Notes under the pieces: generated by a model
Databases searched by the model: none
What the model was told of the DNA's origin: nothing
Seen by the model: the letters and a program-made list of their open reading frames with translations, nothing else
Assembly (NCBI GenBank): GCA_964517355.1
Contig: CAZFCK010000055.1
Span: 1 to 22,598, forward strand
DNA: 22,598 nucleotides
Direction of reading: 5' to 3'
From: CAZFCK01 sp964517355
GTDB lineage: Bacteria > Desulfobacterota > Desulfovibrionia > Desulfovibrionales > Desulfovibrionaceae
Part shown: one piece after another, positions 1-6,078 of the stretch
How the letters are laid out: each line of letters opens with the position of its first letter
Position numbering within the stretch: the first letter of the stretch is position 1
Made by a program: the position numbers and the translations under genes

Positions 1-34
1 CCCCGAACCCCCCTTCCTATAATAATACGACTTT

Positions 35-120
35 CGGACTAAAAGAAAAAAAGAATAAAGTCGCGGGCTTTCGCGCCCGCACGACGACCAGGGGAGGCCC
101 CTGGACGCCGGAAAAACGAC
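35..120 (-). repeat. Dispersed two-hairpin repeat, copy 1
   Basis: This stretch is nearly identical, in inverted orientation, to 10299-10383. It contains two hairpins. One is GCGGGC (63-68) with GCCCGC (75-80). The other is CCAGGGG (88-94) with CCCCTGG (98-104). Read on the minus strand it lies downstream of the MotE-like gene, just as the second copy lies downstream of the arylsulfotransferase gene, so both copies have the same orientation relative to the preceding gene. It may act at the RNA level or simply be a mobile palindromic element. There is no open reading frame inside it. Confidence 0.7.
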
Positions 121-161
121 CGTATTTATCCTTAAATTTTTGAACAAATACATAATGTTAT

Positions 162-290
162 ATGAAAAGTTCTGGAAAAGGGAGCCCAAGGGGAAGAACC
201 TCTTTCAAGAACTTCAGCCCGTGGGCGCGGTTGTATCGCGCCTTAGGGCTGAAGATAGCAGCGCTGGTTTTCCCCTCGGAAAAACAAGTC
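162..290 (-). repeat. Dispersed hairpin repeat, family 2, copy A
   Basis: The minus strand of this stretch matches the second half of the element at 3154-3300. The core is a long hairpin: CTTCAGCCC (212-220) and GGCGCG (224-229) pair exactly with CGCGCC (237-242) and GGGCTGAAG (246-254), with a 3-nt internal mismatch. A further degenerate copy lies at 3349-3466. Orientation is given relative to the 3154-3300 copy. It contains no coding sequence. Confidence 0.7.
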
Positions 291-328
291 GTTACATTTA
301 TACTTTGTTATTCATACCATTCGCGGGT

Positions 329-374
329 CCAGGGGGGCGTTCCCCCCTGGCGGGGTTTGGGGCGGAGCCCCAAA
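329..374 (-). terminator. Tandem GC hairpins downstream of motE-like gene
   Basis: Two perfect hairpins stand side by side 27 bases beyond the stop codon of the minus-strand MotE-like gene. One is TTTGGGGC (356-363) with GCCCCAAA (367-374). The other is CCAGGGGGG (329-337) with CCCCCCTGG (342-350). Neither is followed by a clean T-run on the minus strand, so intrinsic termination is plausible but not certain. They could also be part of a repeat element. Confidence 0.45.
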
Positions 375-400
375 ATAACCCATCTTAAGGTCAACATGCC

Positions 401-1039
401 CTATTCAAACGGTACTTGCATTTTTGTCAACATCTCGGTGAGCCGGGCCGCCTTATCGGCTTTGACGTTGGTGAGAATTTCGCCCGCCTGCCTGCCGCGC
501 ATTCCCGCCAGAATCTTGACTGCGATATCGGGGTCAAGAGTTTCCAGGACAGTTGCGGCCTGTTTGGCCTTCATATTCGAATACACGTCGATAAGGTGGG
601 TCAATTTTTTATCCTTAATGGCCTGGGCTTCGTTGATCATGCGCGAGAGCTTGGCTTCGAGCTGTTGCAGGCGCACCAGCTTATCATCGATTTCCTTTTC
701 CAGGGTCTTGAGCGACTGCTCCTTGCGCAGCAATTCCTCTTCCCTGCGGCTCAGGGCTTCGTTTTTATCCCCCCCTGGAATTACCGGCGCCATTCCGGTT
801 GTCTGCTCGGCGGCTGGAGCATCCTGGTTCGCCGCCGCGGGCGTCTCCACCGCCATGGCTTCGGCCATGTGCGTGGCCGGCTGCTCATTAAGTTGCGCCG
901 TTTGCACGGATGTGGCCACTCTGCCCGGCACATCGAACAGCAGGGAGCCCAGAATGACCAGCTTCACGGCCAGAACGAAGATGAATCCCTTGAGAAGCCT
1001 AGAAAGCGTTGCGCCCGTAGCGCAAGGTCGCCATTTCAT
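401..1039 (-). CDS. MotE-like flagellar-associated protein with MgtE N-terminal-like domain
   Basis: This encodes a protein of about 212 residues. It has a short basic N-terminus, one membrane segment (LLKGFIFVLAVKLVILGSLL), an Ala/Pro-rich linker, a long charged coiled coil, and a C-terminal segment with the YSNMKAKQAA...VLETLDP pattern of the MgtE N-terminal-like domain found in MotE-family proteins. It follows fliJ on the same strand and overlaps it, which supports a flagellar role, presumably at the inner membrane facing the periplasm. The exact function in this lineage is not established. The start is ambiguous: ATG at 1039 overlaps fliJ by 41 bases, whereas ATG at 1078 overlaps by 80 bases but has an AAGAAG element 7 nt upstream. 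I chose 1039 because of the smaller overlap and because the membrane segment follows closely. The reading frame itself is secure. Confidence 0.85.
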   Translation of the reverse strand: MKWRPCATGATLSRLLKGFIFVLAVKLVILGSLLFDVPGRVATSVQTAQLNEQPATHMAEAMAVETPAAANQDAPAAEQTTGMAPVIPGGDKNEALSRREEELLRKEQSLKTLEKEIDDKLVRLQQLEAKLSRMINEAQAIKDKKLTHLIDVYSNMKAKQAATVLETLDPDIAVKILAGMRGRQAGEILTNVKADKAARLTEMLTKMQVPFE

Positions 1040-1442
1040 CGAGTTCTTTCTGCTCTTTTTCCCGTTCTTCTTTGTCATGGCGTATCTTCTTATTTTGTTT
1101 TAATTTTTCTAGCAATTGACGTTCCTTGGAGCGCATGATCAGTTCGCGGCGGGCCTTGTTCAGTTCCCGCGCCCGTTGCAGCACTTCTTGTTCCGCCTGT
1201 TGCAAATCGCTCTGCAGCCGTTCAAGATAGGCCCGCCAAAGAAATGCTTCCTCCGGATGAGTCGCGGCCTTTTGGGACATGGTTATTTCGCCGGCCGCTA
1301 TCTCGCCGCGCAAGCGTTGGGCTCGCTCCACCTGCCGCTTATAGCGCAGCTGCGCTTTGGCCATAGCCAATTTGGCCTCTTCTTCCAACTGCAATCTGTA
1401 GCTTAATACTTTTTGCAAAGAAAATTGAAATGGCCGCGGCAT
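999..1442 (-). CDS. fliJ: Flagellar export chaperone FliJ
   Basis: This encodes 147 residues, the usual FliJ length, almost entirely charged alpha-helical coiled coil. The N-terminus FQFSLQKVLSYRLQLEEEAKLAMAKAQ matches the typical FliJ opening, where a short F-x-L-x-x-VL-x-YR motif begins the long helical hairpin. FliJ is a cytoplasmic component of the flagellar type III export apparatus, binding the FliI/FliH ATPase complex and the export gate FlhA. The ATG at 1442 has a good AGAGGA ribosome site 6 nt upstream. The gene is first in a two-gene minus-strand unit with the MotE-like gene and has a sigma-54-like promoter 70-90 bases upstream. fliI is not adjacent, so this pair is separated from the main flagellar export cluster, at least within this window. 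Confidence 0.9.
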   Translation of the reverse strand: MPRPFQFSLQKVLSYRLQLEEEAKLAMAKAQLRYKRQVERAQRLRGEIAAGEITMSQKAATHPEEAFLWRAYLERLQSDLQQAEQEVLQRARELNKARRELIMRSKERQLLEKLKQNKKIRHDKEEREKEQKELDEMATLRYGRNAF

Positions 1443-1510
1443 GTGATCCTCTTTATCCCCTGGTCTGATCCGGCATTCCGGAATTTATTCCCATTTGTCT
1501 GCCAGGTTGT

Positions 1511-1529
1511 TAGCAAAGATCGCGCCGAT
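1511..1529 (-). promoter_or_regulatory. Candidate sigma-54 (-24/-12) promoter for fliJ
   Basis: On the minus strand the sequence CGGCGCG-ATCT-TTGCT (1527 down to 1512) matches the sigma-54 consensus TGGCACG-N4-TTGCW at all but two positions. The invariant GG (1526-1525) and GC (1514-1513) are separated by exactly 10 nt. Transcription would begin near 1500, giving a leader of about 58 nt before the fliJ ATG. Many flagellar genes are sigma-54 dependent, which fits the gene. Confidence 0.6.
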
Positions 1530-1660
1530 AATATTTATTGTTTAATTTTAACATATTATATAGAGATGTTTTCATACGCCGTCGTAACTTCGACACATGC
1601 TTGATTAAGGATTGTTCAAGGAGAAACCTTACGGGAGTTTTTCCCCCGGCAACTCCACTT
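1530..1660. promoter_or_regulatory. AT-rich divergent intergenic region with a degenerate repeat remnant
   Basis: This is the gap between divergent fliJ and the radical SAM gene. It is strikingly AT-rich at about 1528-1566 compared with the rest of the window and includes a TATAAT on the minus strand (within 1557-1562), but I find no convincing -35 partner. The stretch 1602-1655 (GATTAAGGATTGTTC... then AAACCTT and GGAG) resembles a decayed, partly deleted version of the repeat at 3154-3220. The plus-strand gene is presumably transcribed from the AT-rich island. Confidence 0.35.
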
Positions 1661-1689
1661 TTTTATTCGCCAGATCACGAGTTATCGCA

Positions 1690-3072
1690 ATGAGCCTCAT
1701 TCTTCCCCCATGGCCCGTCATACGCTGGAGCGGCACGGGCGATTCGCCGCGTGTGCTTGGTTTCAATCCCTGGATAGAGGATTTCGCCGCCTATAACTTC
1801 TGGCTGCGCCCCATGGGTTTGCTGGCAAGTCTCCAGGCCCTGGAACAATGCGGGGTGAACACCGCGCTTATGGATTGTCTGCACCCCACGTGGTCCGATA
1901 TCCCCTGGCCTGAAGGTTCGCGGCACGGCAGGGGGCATTTTCCGCGTCAGGCCCTGCCCACTCCGGAGGGGCTTCCGGATATGGGGCGCACTTTCGCCCG
2001 CTACGGCCTCGCTTACGACGCGGTTGCCGGCGCCTTGAAACAGATGCGCCCCGCGCCCGATGTGGTGCTGGTTTCCTGCCTGCTCACCTATTGGTATACG
2101 GGGGCGCAAGCCGCCATCCGCTTGATCCGGAAAATATGGCCCCACGCCACCGTCGTACTTGGAGGCGTGTACGCTTCGCTCTGCCGCCCGCACGCCCTGG
2201 AGCACAGCGGCGCGGATGCGGTTCTTTCCGGACCTTTCGAAGACCCAGGCAACTGGCGGCAATTATGGGACGTTCTGGGCGCTCCGGCGCCTGAACTGCC
2301 GGTCAACGCGGGATTCGACGCCCACCTGCGGCACTATGCCGCACCGCGCTACGCCCCAATCCTGGGATCACGAGGATGTCCTTTTTCCTGCGCCTATTGC
2401 GCGAGCAAACGTTTGTACCCCGGTTTCAGGCAACGCGCTTTTCAGGACGTGTGGAATGATTTTCAACTCTGCCGCGGCATGGGAGTGCGGGATTTCGCCT
2501 TTTTCGACGATGCGTTGCTCATTCGCCCTGAAACGTGGCTTATTCCTTTTTTGGAGGGCGCGGCCCGGCAGCGCCCCTCAGTACGTCTGCACGCGCCCAA
2601 CGCCATGCATGCCCGCGCTTTGACGCCGGAAATATGCAGCTTGTTGCGCAAGGCCGGTTTGACGCAGGTGCGCCTTGGGGTGGAGACCCTGGATTTCGCA
2701 TCCAGGCTCGACGCCAAACTGTGCGCCGAAGAACTTGACGGCGCAACGGCCGCTTTGAAGGAAGTCGGCTTCGCACCCGAAGAGGTGGCCGCTTACGTGC
2801 TCTTCGGGCTTCCTGGCCAGGATGCGGCATCTTTGGAGCGCACCGTGCTGGGGCTGCGCGAACGCGGCATACGCCCGTTGCTGGCCTATTATTCGCCCCT
2901 GCCGGGCAGCGCGCTTTTTCCTGCCGCTCGCGAGGCGGCCTTCCCATTGCTCGGCGACGTTGAAGCCGAACCGCTCTTACAGAACAACGCGCTTTGGCCA
3001 TGCGTTCCCGGAGGATTCAACTGGCAGGCGCGCGGGTACTGGCACCGCCTGGCGTCAGGACCTCTCGGCTGA
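1690..3072 (+). CDS. B12-binding-type radical SAM protein
   Basis: This encodes 460 residues. The radical SAM cluster motif C230-x3-C234-x2-C237 (RGCPFSCAYC) is intact and binds the [4Fe-4S] cluster that cleaves S-adenosylmethionine. The N-terminal half (LRPMGLLASLQALEQCGVNTALMDCLHP..., VVLVSCLLTYWYTGAQAAIRLIRKIWPHATVVLGGVYASL) has the Rossmann-like form of the B12-binding domain of this class, but no DxHxxG cobalamin-ligand motif, so cobalamin may not be bound base-off. After the cluster come the typical strands FAFFDDALLI, LHAPNAMHARALTPE and LTQVRLGVETLD. An in-frame TTG at 1612 would add 26 residues, but those derive from a repeat remnant, so I chose the ATG at 1690 although its ribosome site is weak. 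It is a single gene between repeats, so context does not reveal the substrate. Members of this class include methyltransferases and ring-forming enzymes. Confidence 0.88.
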   Translation: MSLILPPWPVIRWSGTGDSPRVLGFNPWIEDFAAYNFWLRPMGLLASLQALEQCGVNTALMDCLHPTWSDIPWPEGSRHGRGHFPRQALPTPEGLPDMGRTFARYGLAYDAVAGALKQMRPAPDVVLVSCLLTYWYTGAQAAIRLIRKIWPHATVVLGGVYASLCRPHALEHSGADAVLSGPFEDPGNWRQLWDVLGAPAPELPVNAGFDAHLRHYAAPRYAPILGSRGCPFSCAYCASKRLYPGFRQRAFQDVWNDFQLCRGMGVRDFAFFDDALLIRPETWLIPFLEGAARQRPSVRLHAPNAMHARALTPEICSLLRKAGLTQVRLGVETLDFASRLDAKLCAEELDGATAALKEVGFAPEEVAAYVLFGLPGQDAASLERTVLGLRERGIRPLLAYYSPLPGSALFPAAREAAFPLLGDVEAEPLLQNNALWPCVPGGFNWQARGYWHRLASGPLG

Positions 3073-3153
3073 GGTGCGTTGCCGCGCCGCATGGGATTTC
3101 CGAGGGGAAAGCCCGGCTCTCTTATCGTTAACATTCTGAAATATTATTCTTAG

Positions 3154-3300
3154 GGAAGCACTGATTAAAGACTTGTTAGGTTTTTCCGGGGGGAAACCTT
3201 TCTGGAGAAAGGTTCTCCCCCCGGACCCCCAGCGCTGCTATCTTCATCCCTAAGGCGCGATACGACCGCGCCCAAGGGCTGAAGTTTCCAAAGATTTTTG
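3154..3300 (+). repeat. Dispersed hairpin repeat, family 2, copy B (fullest copy)
   Basis: Positions 3154-3221 are identical over 68 nt to 18954-19021. They contain a strong hairpin made of GGGGGGAAACCTTTCT and AGAAAGGTTCTCCCCCC with a one-base bulge. Positions 3230-3300 match copy A (162-290) in inverted orientation and contain a second hairpin spanning 3242-3284. The element therefore has a 5' hairpin module and a 3' hairpin module that also occur separately elsewhere in the window. It sits just downstream of the radical SAM gene. Confidence 0.8.
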
Positions 3301-3348
3301 GAGGAAATAGCTATAAATTCAATGCCTTACAAATATACTTGTCTGGCG

Positions 3349-3466
3349 ACAAAGTTTAGGAAGGGGGAGCGCGAGGGGAGAACCCTTTGTTGGCGGCAGC
3401 CGTTAGGAGCGGTCGTTTCGCGCCTTACGGATGGCGACAGCAGAGCTAGGGTTTCCCCTCTCGCCT
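3349..3466 (-). repeat. Dispersed hairpin repeat, family 2, copy C (degenerate)
   Basis: This stretch resembles copy A in the same orientation and copy B in the opposite orientation. The core GGTCGTTTCGCGCCTTACGGATGGCG is clearly related to GGTCGTATCGCGCCTTAGGGATGAAG, which is copy B read on its minus strand. Copies B and C thus form an imperfect inverted repeat with roughly 50 bases between them, immediately upstream of the DUF3604 gene. Nothing else is recognisable in the 3073-3521 gap. Confidence 0.6.
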
Positions 3467-3521
3467 CACCTGACAATTCAAGGATGCGAGCACTGATGGC
3501 ATCTGGAGGCGGATAAAAGGA

Positions 3522-5495
3522 ATGAAGCCCACAAACCGGCGTGTATTTTTCAGGCAGCTGCTGGCCTCGCTGGTGGTGAGCGCGGTGTTGCCCCCGGAGT
3601 TGTTGTTCGCGGGAGGCGCTTCCGCGCGGTCGTACGAACTCGACGCCGCGCCGCCGCAAGGCTCCGCCTTTCATGTGGGGCGTCCCGGTGAGATCCGGAT
3701 AACGCTGCAAGCCCTCGCGCCGTTGGCTCCCGGTACGGAACTTGATTTCCACACCCCGCCGTTTTTGCCCGGACTTTTCCCTTTTGCCGGAAAAACGGGC
3801 GCGCCCCGCGTGGATGTGGAATCACGGACGCCCCAGCCGGATGTGGAGCTTGTGACGTACCCGCTGCGGGCCTCCGCGAGCGTGAATGATCCTTTTTTCC
3901 GTCGCTACACCGTGCGGCTGCCGCAGGGCTTGCCCTCGGGGGGCGTTGTGCGCCTGTCGCTGCCCTATCATGTGCATTGGATGTACTATTTCGACACACT
4001 GCCCCTTGTGCATTGCAAGATTGTGTTACGGCAAGGGGCGGAGCGCGAGGAAACTTCTTTTTCCTGGCCGGTTGCGCCCCAACCCGTGGCGCGCCGCCAA
4101 TTGCTGCTGCCCTCGACCGCTGTGGCGGGCGAACCGCTCACCGGCCTGGTCTCCATGACCGACGACATGGGACGCCTGTGCCTGGACTGCGCGGCGCGCC
4201 TGACTCTGCTGCCCTCGCCGGGCCTGCGTTTGCGCCGGGAGTCCCTGGAACTGGAGCCGGGGCGTAAAGGGGTGCTTTTTTTCGAAGTCGCGTTCGAGAC
4301 CCCGGGCGTGCATCGTCTGCATGCGCGGCTCAATGACGCGGACCTTGTTTCCAACCCCGTGCTGGTGGATTTCTCTCCGCATATCTATTGGGGCGACCTG
4401 CACGCGCACACCGTCTTTTCCTGGGACCAGCGCAACTGGCTGGTGGGGGACATGCAGCCCCGCGACGCGGTGGCCTATGTGCGCGAAGCCTCCCTGCTGG
4501 ATTTTATCGGATTCGCGGACCACGCCGAACACGATCTCATTGCCGAGAGCGGCGGGCTCGGCACGCCCCCGGACGTGCCGCAGTACGACATGCTTTCGGA
4601 AGATTGGGAAATCTATCAGGAGCAGATTCTGAACGCCCCGGATAATGGGGTGTTGGCCTTTGTGGGCTTGGAGCGCCGCGACGAACGCGGGGACACGAAC
4701 CAGATTTTTCTTGAGGCCGGGCGGCTGCCCCGCACCGAAGACGGCGAACGGGAGCCCGTGGCCGCGATATACGCGGGCGCGGCGCCTGTTTTGGGCATAC
4801 CGCACCTGCACAACCAGCACGGGCTGGAGCGTTATTCGCCCCGCCCCGCCGAACGGCTGGTGGAGATCTATTCCACGTTGCACGGCCGTTATGAATACAA
4901 GGGCAACCCCCAGCCGGAGATTCCCCACGCGGCCGTGGAGCGCAAGGTCAAGCCCTGGCGGAAGGACGCCTACGTCAAGGGGCCTTTTGTCCGGGAACTC
5001 CTCGACGCTGGATTGCGTCTGGGGTTCACCGCGGGCGAAGACCACGGCATGCCGGGGCAAGGGGGCAAAACCGCCGTCTTCGCCCCGCAAAAGAGCAGAA
5101 AGGATATTTTCCAGGCCTTGTGGGACCGCGCCGCCTACGCCACCACGGGCCCGCGCATTGTGCTGGATTTTTTCGCGGCCGGCGCGCGCATGGGGCGGGA
5201 GCGCCGCGTGACCCGGGATGACGCCCCGGCGCTCGCCCGGGAACTGCGTGTGCGTGTCAACGGCACCGCGCCGTTGCGCCTGGTGGAGGTGATCCGCAAC
5301 GGCGACGTGCTGCACACCCTGCGCCCCGCGTGCGCGGACCTGGAAACCGTGCTGCGTGACGACACGCCGCTTCATGAAATATCCCGGCCGCGCCCTCTGG
5401 ACGGTGGCGCGCCATCGACCTATTATTATGTGCGCGTGACACAGGAGGACGGCCACATGGCCTGGTCCAGCCCCGTCTTTTTGCTGCCGGTCTGA
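3522..5495 (+). CDS. Tat-exported DUF3604 / PHP-like metal-dependent hydrolase
   Basis: This encodes 657 residues. The N-terminus (TNRRVFFRQLLASLVVSAVL) has a twin-arginine motif followed by a hydrophobic stretch, so export in a folded, probably metal-loaded state is expected. Residues about 40-280 look like beta-rich sandwich domains. The C-terminal half carries PHP-type metal ligands: GDLHAHT (291-297), FADHAEH (331-337), GIPHLHNQHG (425-434) and AGEDHG (504-509). This arrangement and length match DUF3604 proteins, whose substrate is not established; the PHP fold suggests phosphoester hydrolysis. The ATG at 3522 follows AAAGGA closely, with GGAGG further upstream. It precedes the YIDPGT/phosphatase/sulfotransferase run on the same strand, but a 309-base gap separates them, so co-transcription is uncertain. 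Confidence 0.85.
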   Translation: MKPTNRRVFFRQLLASLVVSAVLPPELLFAGGASARSYELDAAPPQGSAFHVGRPGEIRITLQALAPLAPGTELDFHTPPFLPGLFPFAGKTGAPRVDVESRTPQPDVELVTYPLRASASVNDPFFRRYTVRLPQGLPSGGVVRLSLPYHVHWMYYFDTLPLVHCKIVLRQGAEREETSFSWPVAPQPVARRQLLLPSTAVAGEPLTGLVSMTDDMGRLCLDCAARLTLLPSPGLRLRRESLELEPGRKGVLFFEVAFETPGVHRLHARLNDADLVSNPVLVDFSPHIYWGDLHAHTVFSWDQRNWLVGDMQPRDAVAYVREASLLDFIGFADHAEHDLIAESGGLGTPPDVPQYDMLSEDWEIYQEQILNAPDNGVLAFVGLERRDERGDTNQIFLEAGRLPRTEDGEREPVAAIYAGAAPVLGIPHLHNQHGLERYSPRPAERLVEIYSTLHGRYEYKGNPQPEIPHAAVERKVKPWRKDAYVKGPFVRELLDAGLRLGFTAGEDHGMPGQGGKTAVFAPQKSRKDIFQALWDRAAYATTGPRIVLDFFAAGARMGRERRVTRDDAPALARELRVRVNGTAPLRLVEVIRNGDVLHTLRPACADLETVLRDDTPLHEISRPRPLDGGAPSTYYYVRVTQEDGHMAWSSPVFLLPV

Positions 5496-5804
5496 GGGAG
5501 ACGCCGGGTGCGGCGAGCGCGGGTGAGGAGCATCGAACCGCGATAGGCGGAACCGGTTGCGCGAACAGCGATTTTCGCACCCTGGAACCTTGCCGCATGA
5601 TGCCGGAATCTTTTGTACTATCATTGTTTGCCAGCAACACGCGCCTGTGCTAGAGACTGATTTTTCGTTAACCGCGCCACAGAGGCCCGCAAGCGCCCAT
5701 GGCTCCATACGCCGATCGAACCTTGAACGCACTCCGTCGCAGAGACTCCGTTGCTTCTAGTTTTTTTCCGGAAGCGGTCATGGCGCATTCATAGGAGTTA
5801 TCCG
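5496..5804. other. Intergenic gap, no gene recognised
   Basis: This 309-base gap lies between the DUF3604 gene and the small YIDPGT protein. The open frame at 5557-5760 has no family resemblance and no ribosome site that I can see. I find no clear terminator. A promoter for the downstream run is likely somewhere here, but no convincing -35/-10 pair with normal spacing was found. TACTAT near 5617 is the best -10-like hexamer. Confidence 0.4.
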
Positions 5805-6071
5805 ATGCTACCCATCATATTGACGTTGTTTTTTATCTGCTGTGTCCCGGCCACGGGTTACTGCTACATCGATCCCGGCACGTCGGGTCAGGTTTTCGGC
5901 TTTTTGGGCTACGCCCTCGCGGCCATCATGCTCGGCCTGGGCATCGTGCTGAGCTATTTCAGACGGTTCCGTAAATTCGTGAAATCGCTGTTCGTGCGCT
6001 CAAGCGTCAAAGAGGCCGAAGCCGACGCGGCCCGGGAATCGGAACCCGGCCAAGACGCCGATAAATCCTAG
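5805..6071 (+). CDS. Small YIDPGT-motif membrane protein
   Basis: This encodes 88 residues. An N-terminal hydrophobic segment (MLPIILTLFFICCVPATGYC) looks like a signal peptide or anchor. It is followed by YIDPGTSGQVFGFLGYALAAIMLGLGIVLSYF, a second membrane segment, and then a basic stretch (RRFRKFVKSLFVR) and an acidic tail. The ATG at 5805 has a clear AGGAG 7 nt upstream, so the start is secure, and longer in-frame readings starting at 5751 lack support. The YIDPGT(G/S) motif after a signal peptide is something I recall from small conserved membrane proteins encoded beside alkaline-phosphatase-superfamily genes in polysaccharide or envelope loci, which is also the arrangement here (the next gene begins 7 nt later). 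Its function is unknown. The tight spacing suggests that it partners the downstream exported hydrolase. Confidence 0.82.
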   Translation: MLPIILTLFFICCVPATGYCYIDPGTSGQVFGFLGYALAAIMLGLGIVLSYFRRFRKFVKSLFVRSSVKEAEADAARESEPGQDADKS

Positions 6072-6078
6072 CGCGCCA

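Noticed and set aside
329..374. Hairpins considered as a riboswitch
   Set aside because: They lie downstream of a minus-strand gene and far from any plus-strand start, with no conserved aptamer features.
162..1103. 313-codon plus-strand frame at the window start
   Set aside because: It covers repeat copy A and the antisense of the MotE-like gene, whose coiled coil and membrane segment are convincing.
3154..3466. Repeats considered as a CRISPR array
   Set aside because: Units are not regularly spaced, there are no uniform spacers, copies are inverted and there are no cas genes.
4026..5732. 568-codon open frame on the minus strand
   Set aside because: It is antisense to the DUF3604 gene, with no recognisable domain, and the plus frame has clear metal-binding motifs.
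5557..5760. 67-codon plus-strand frame in the gap before the YIDPGT gene
   Set aside because: There is no family resemblance and no ribosome site, and the composition looks like non-coding sequence.
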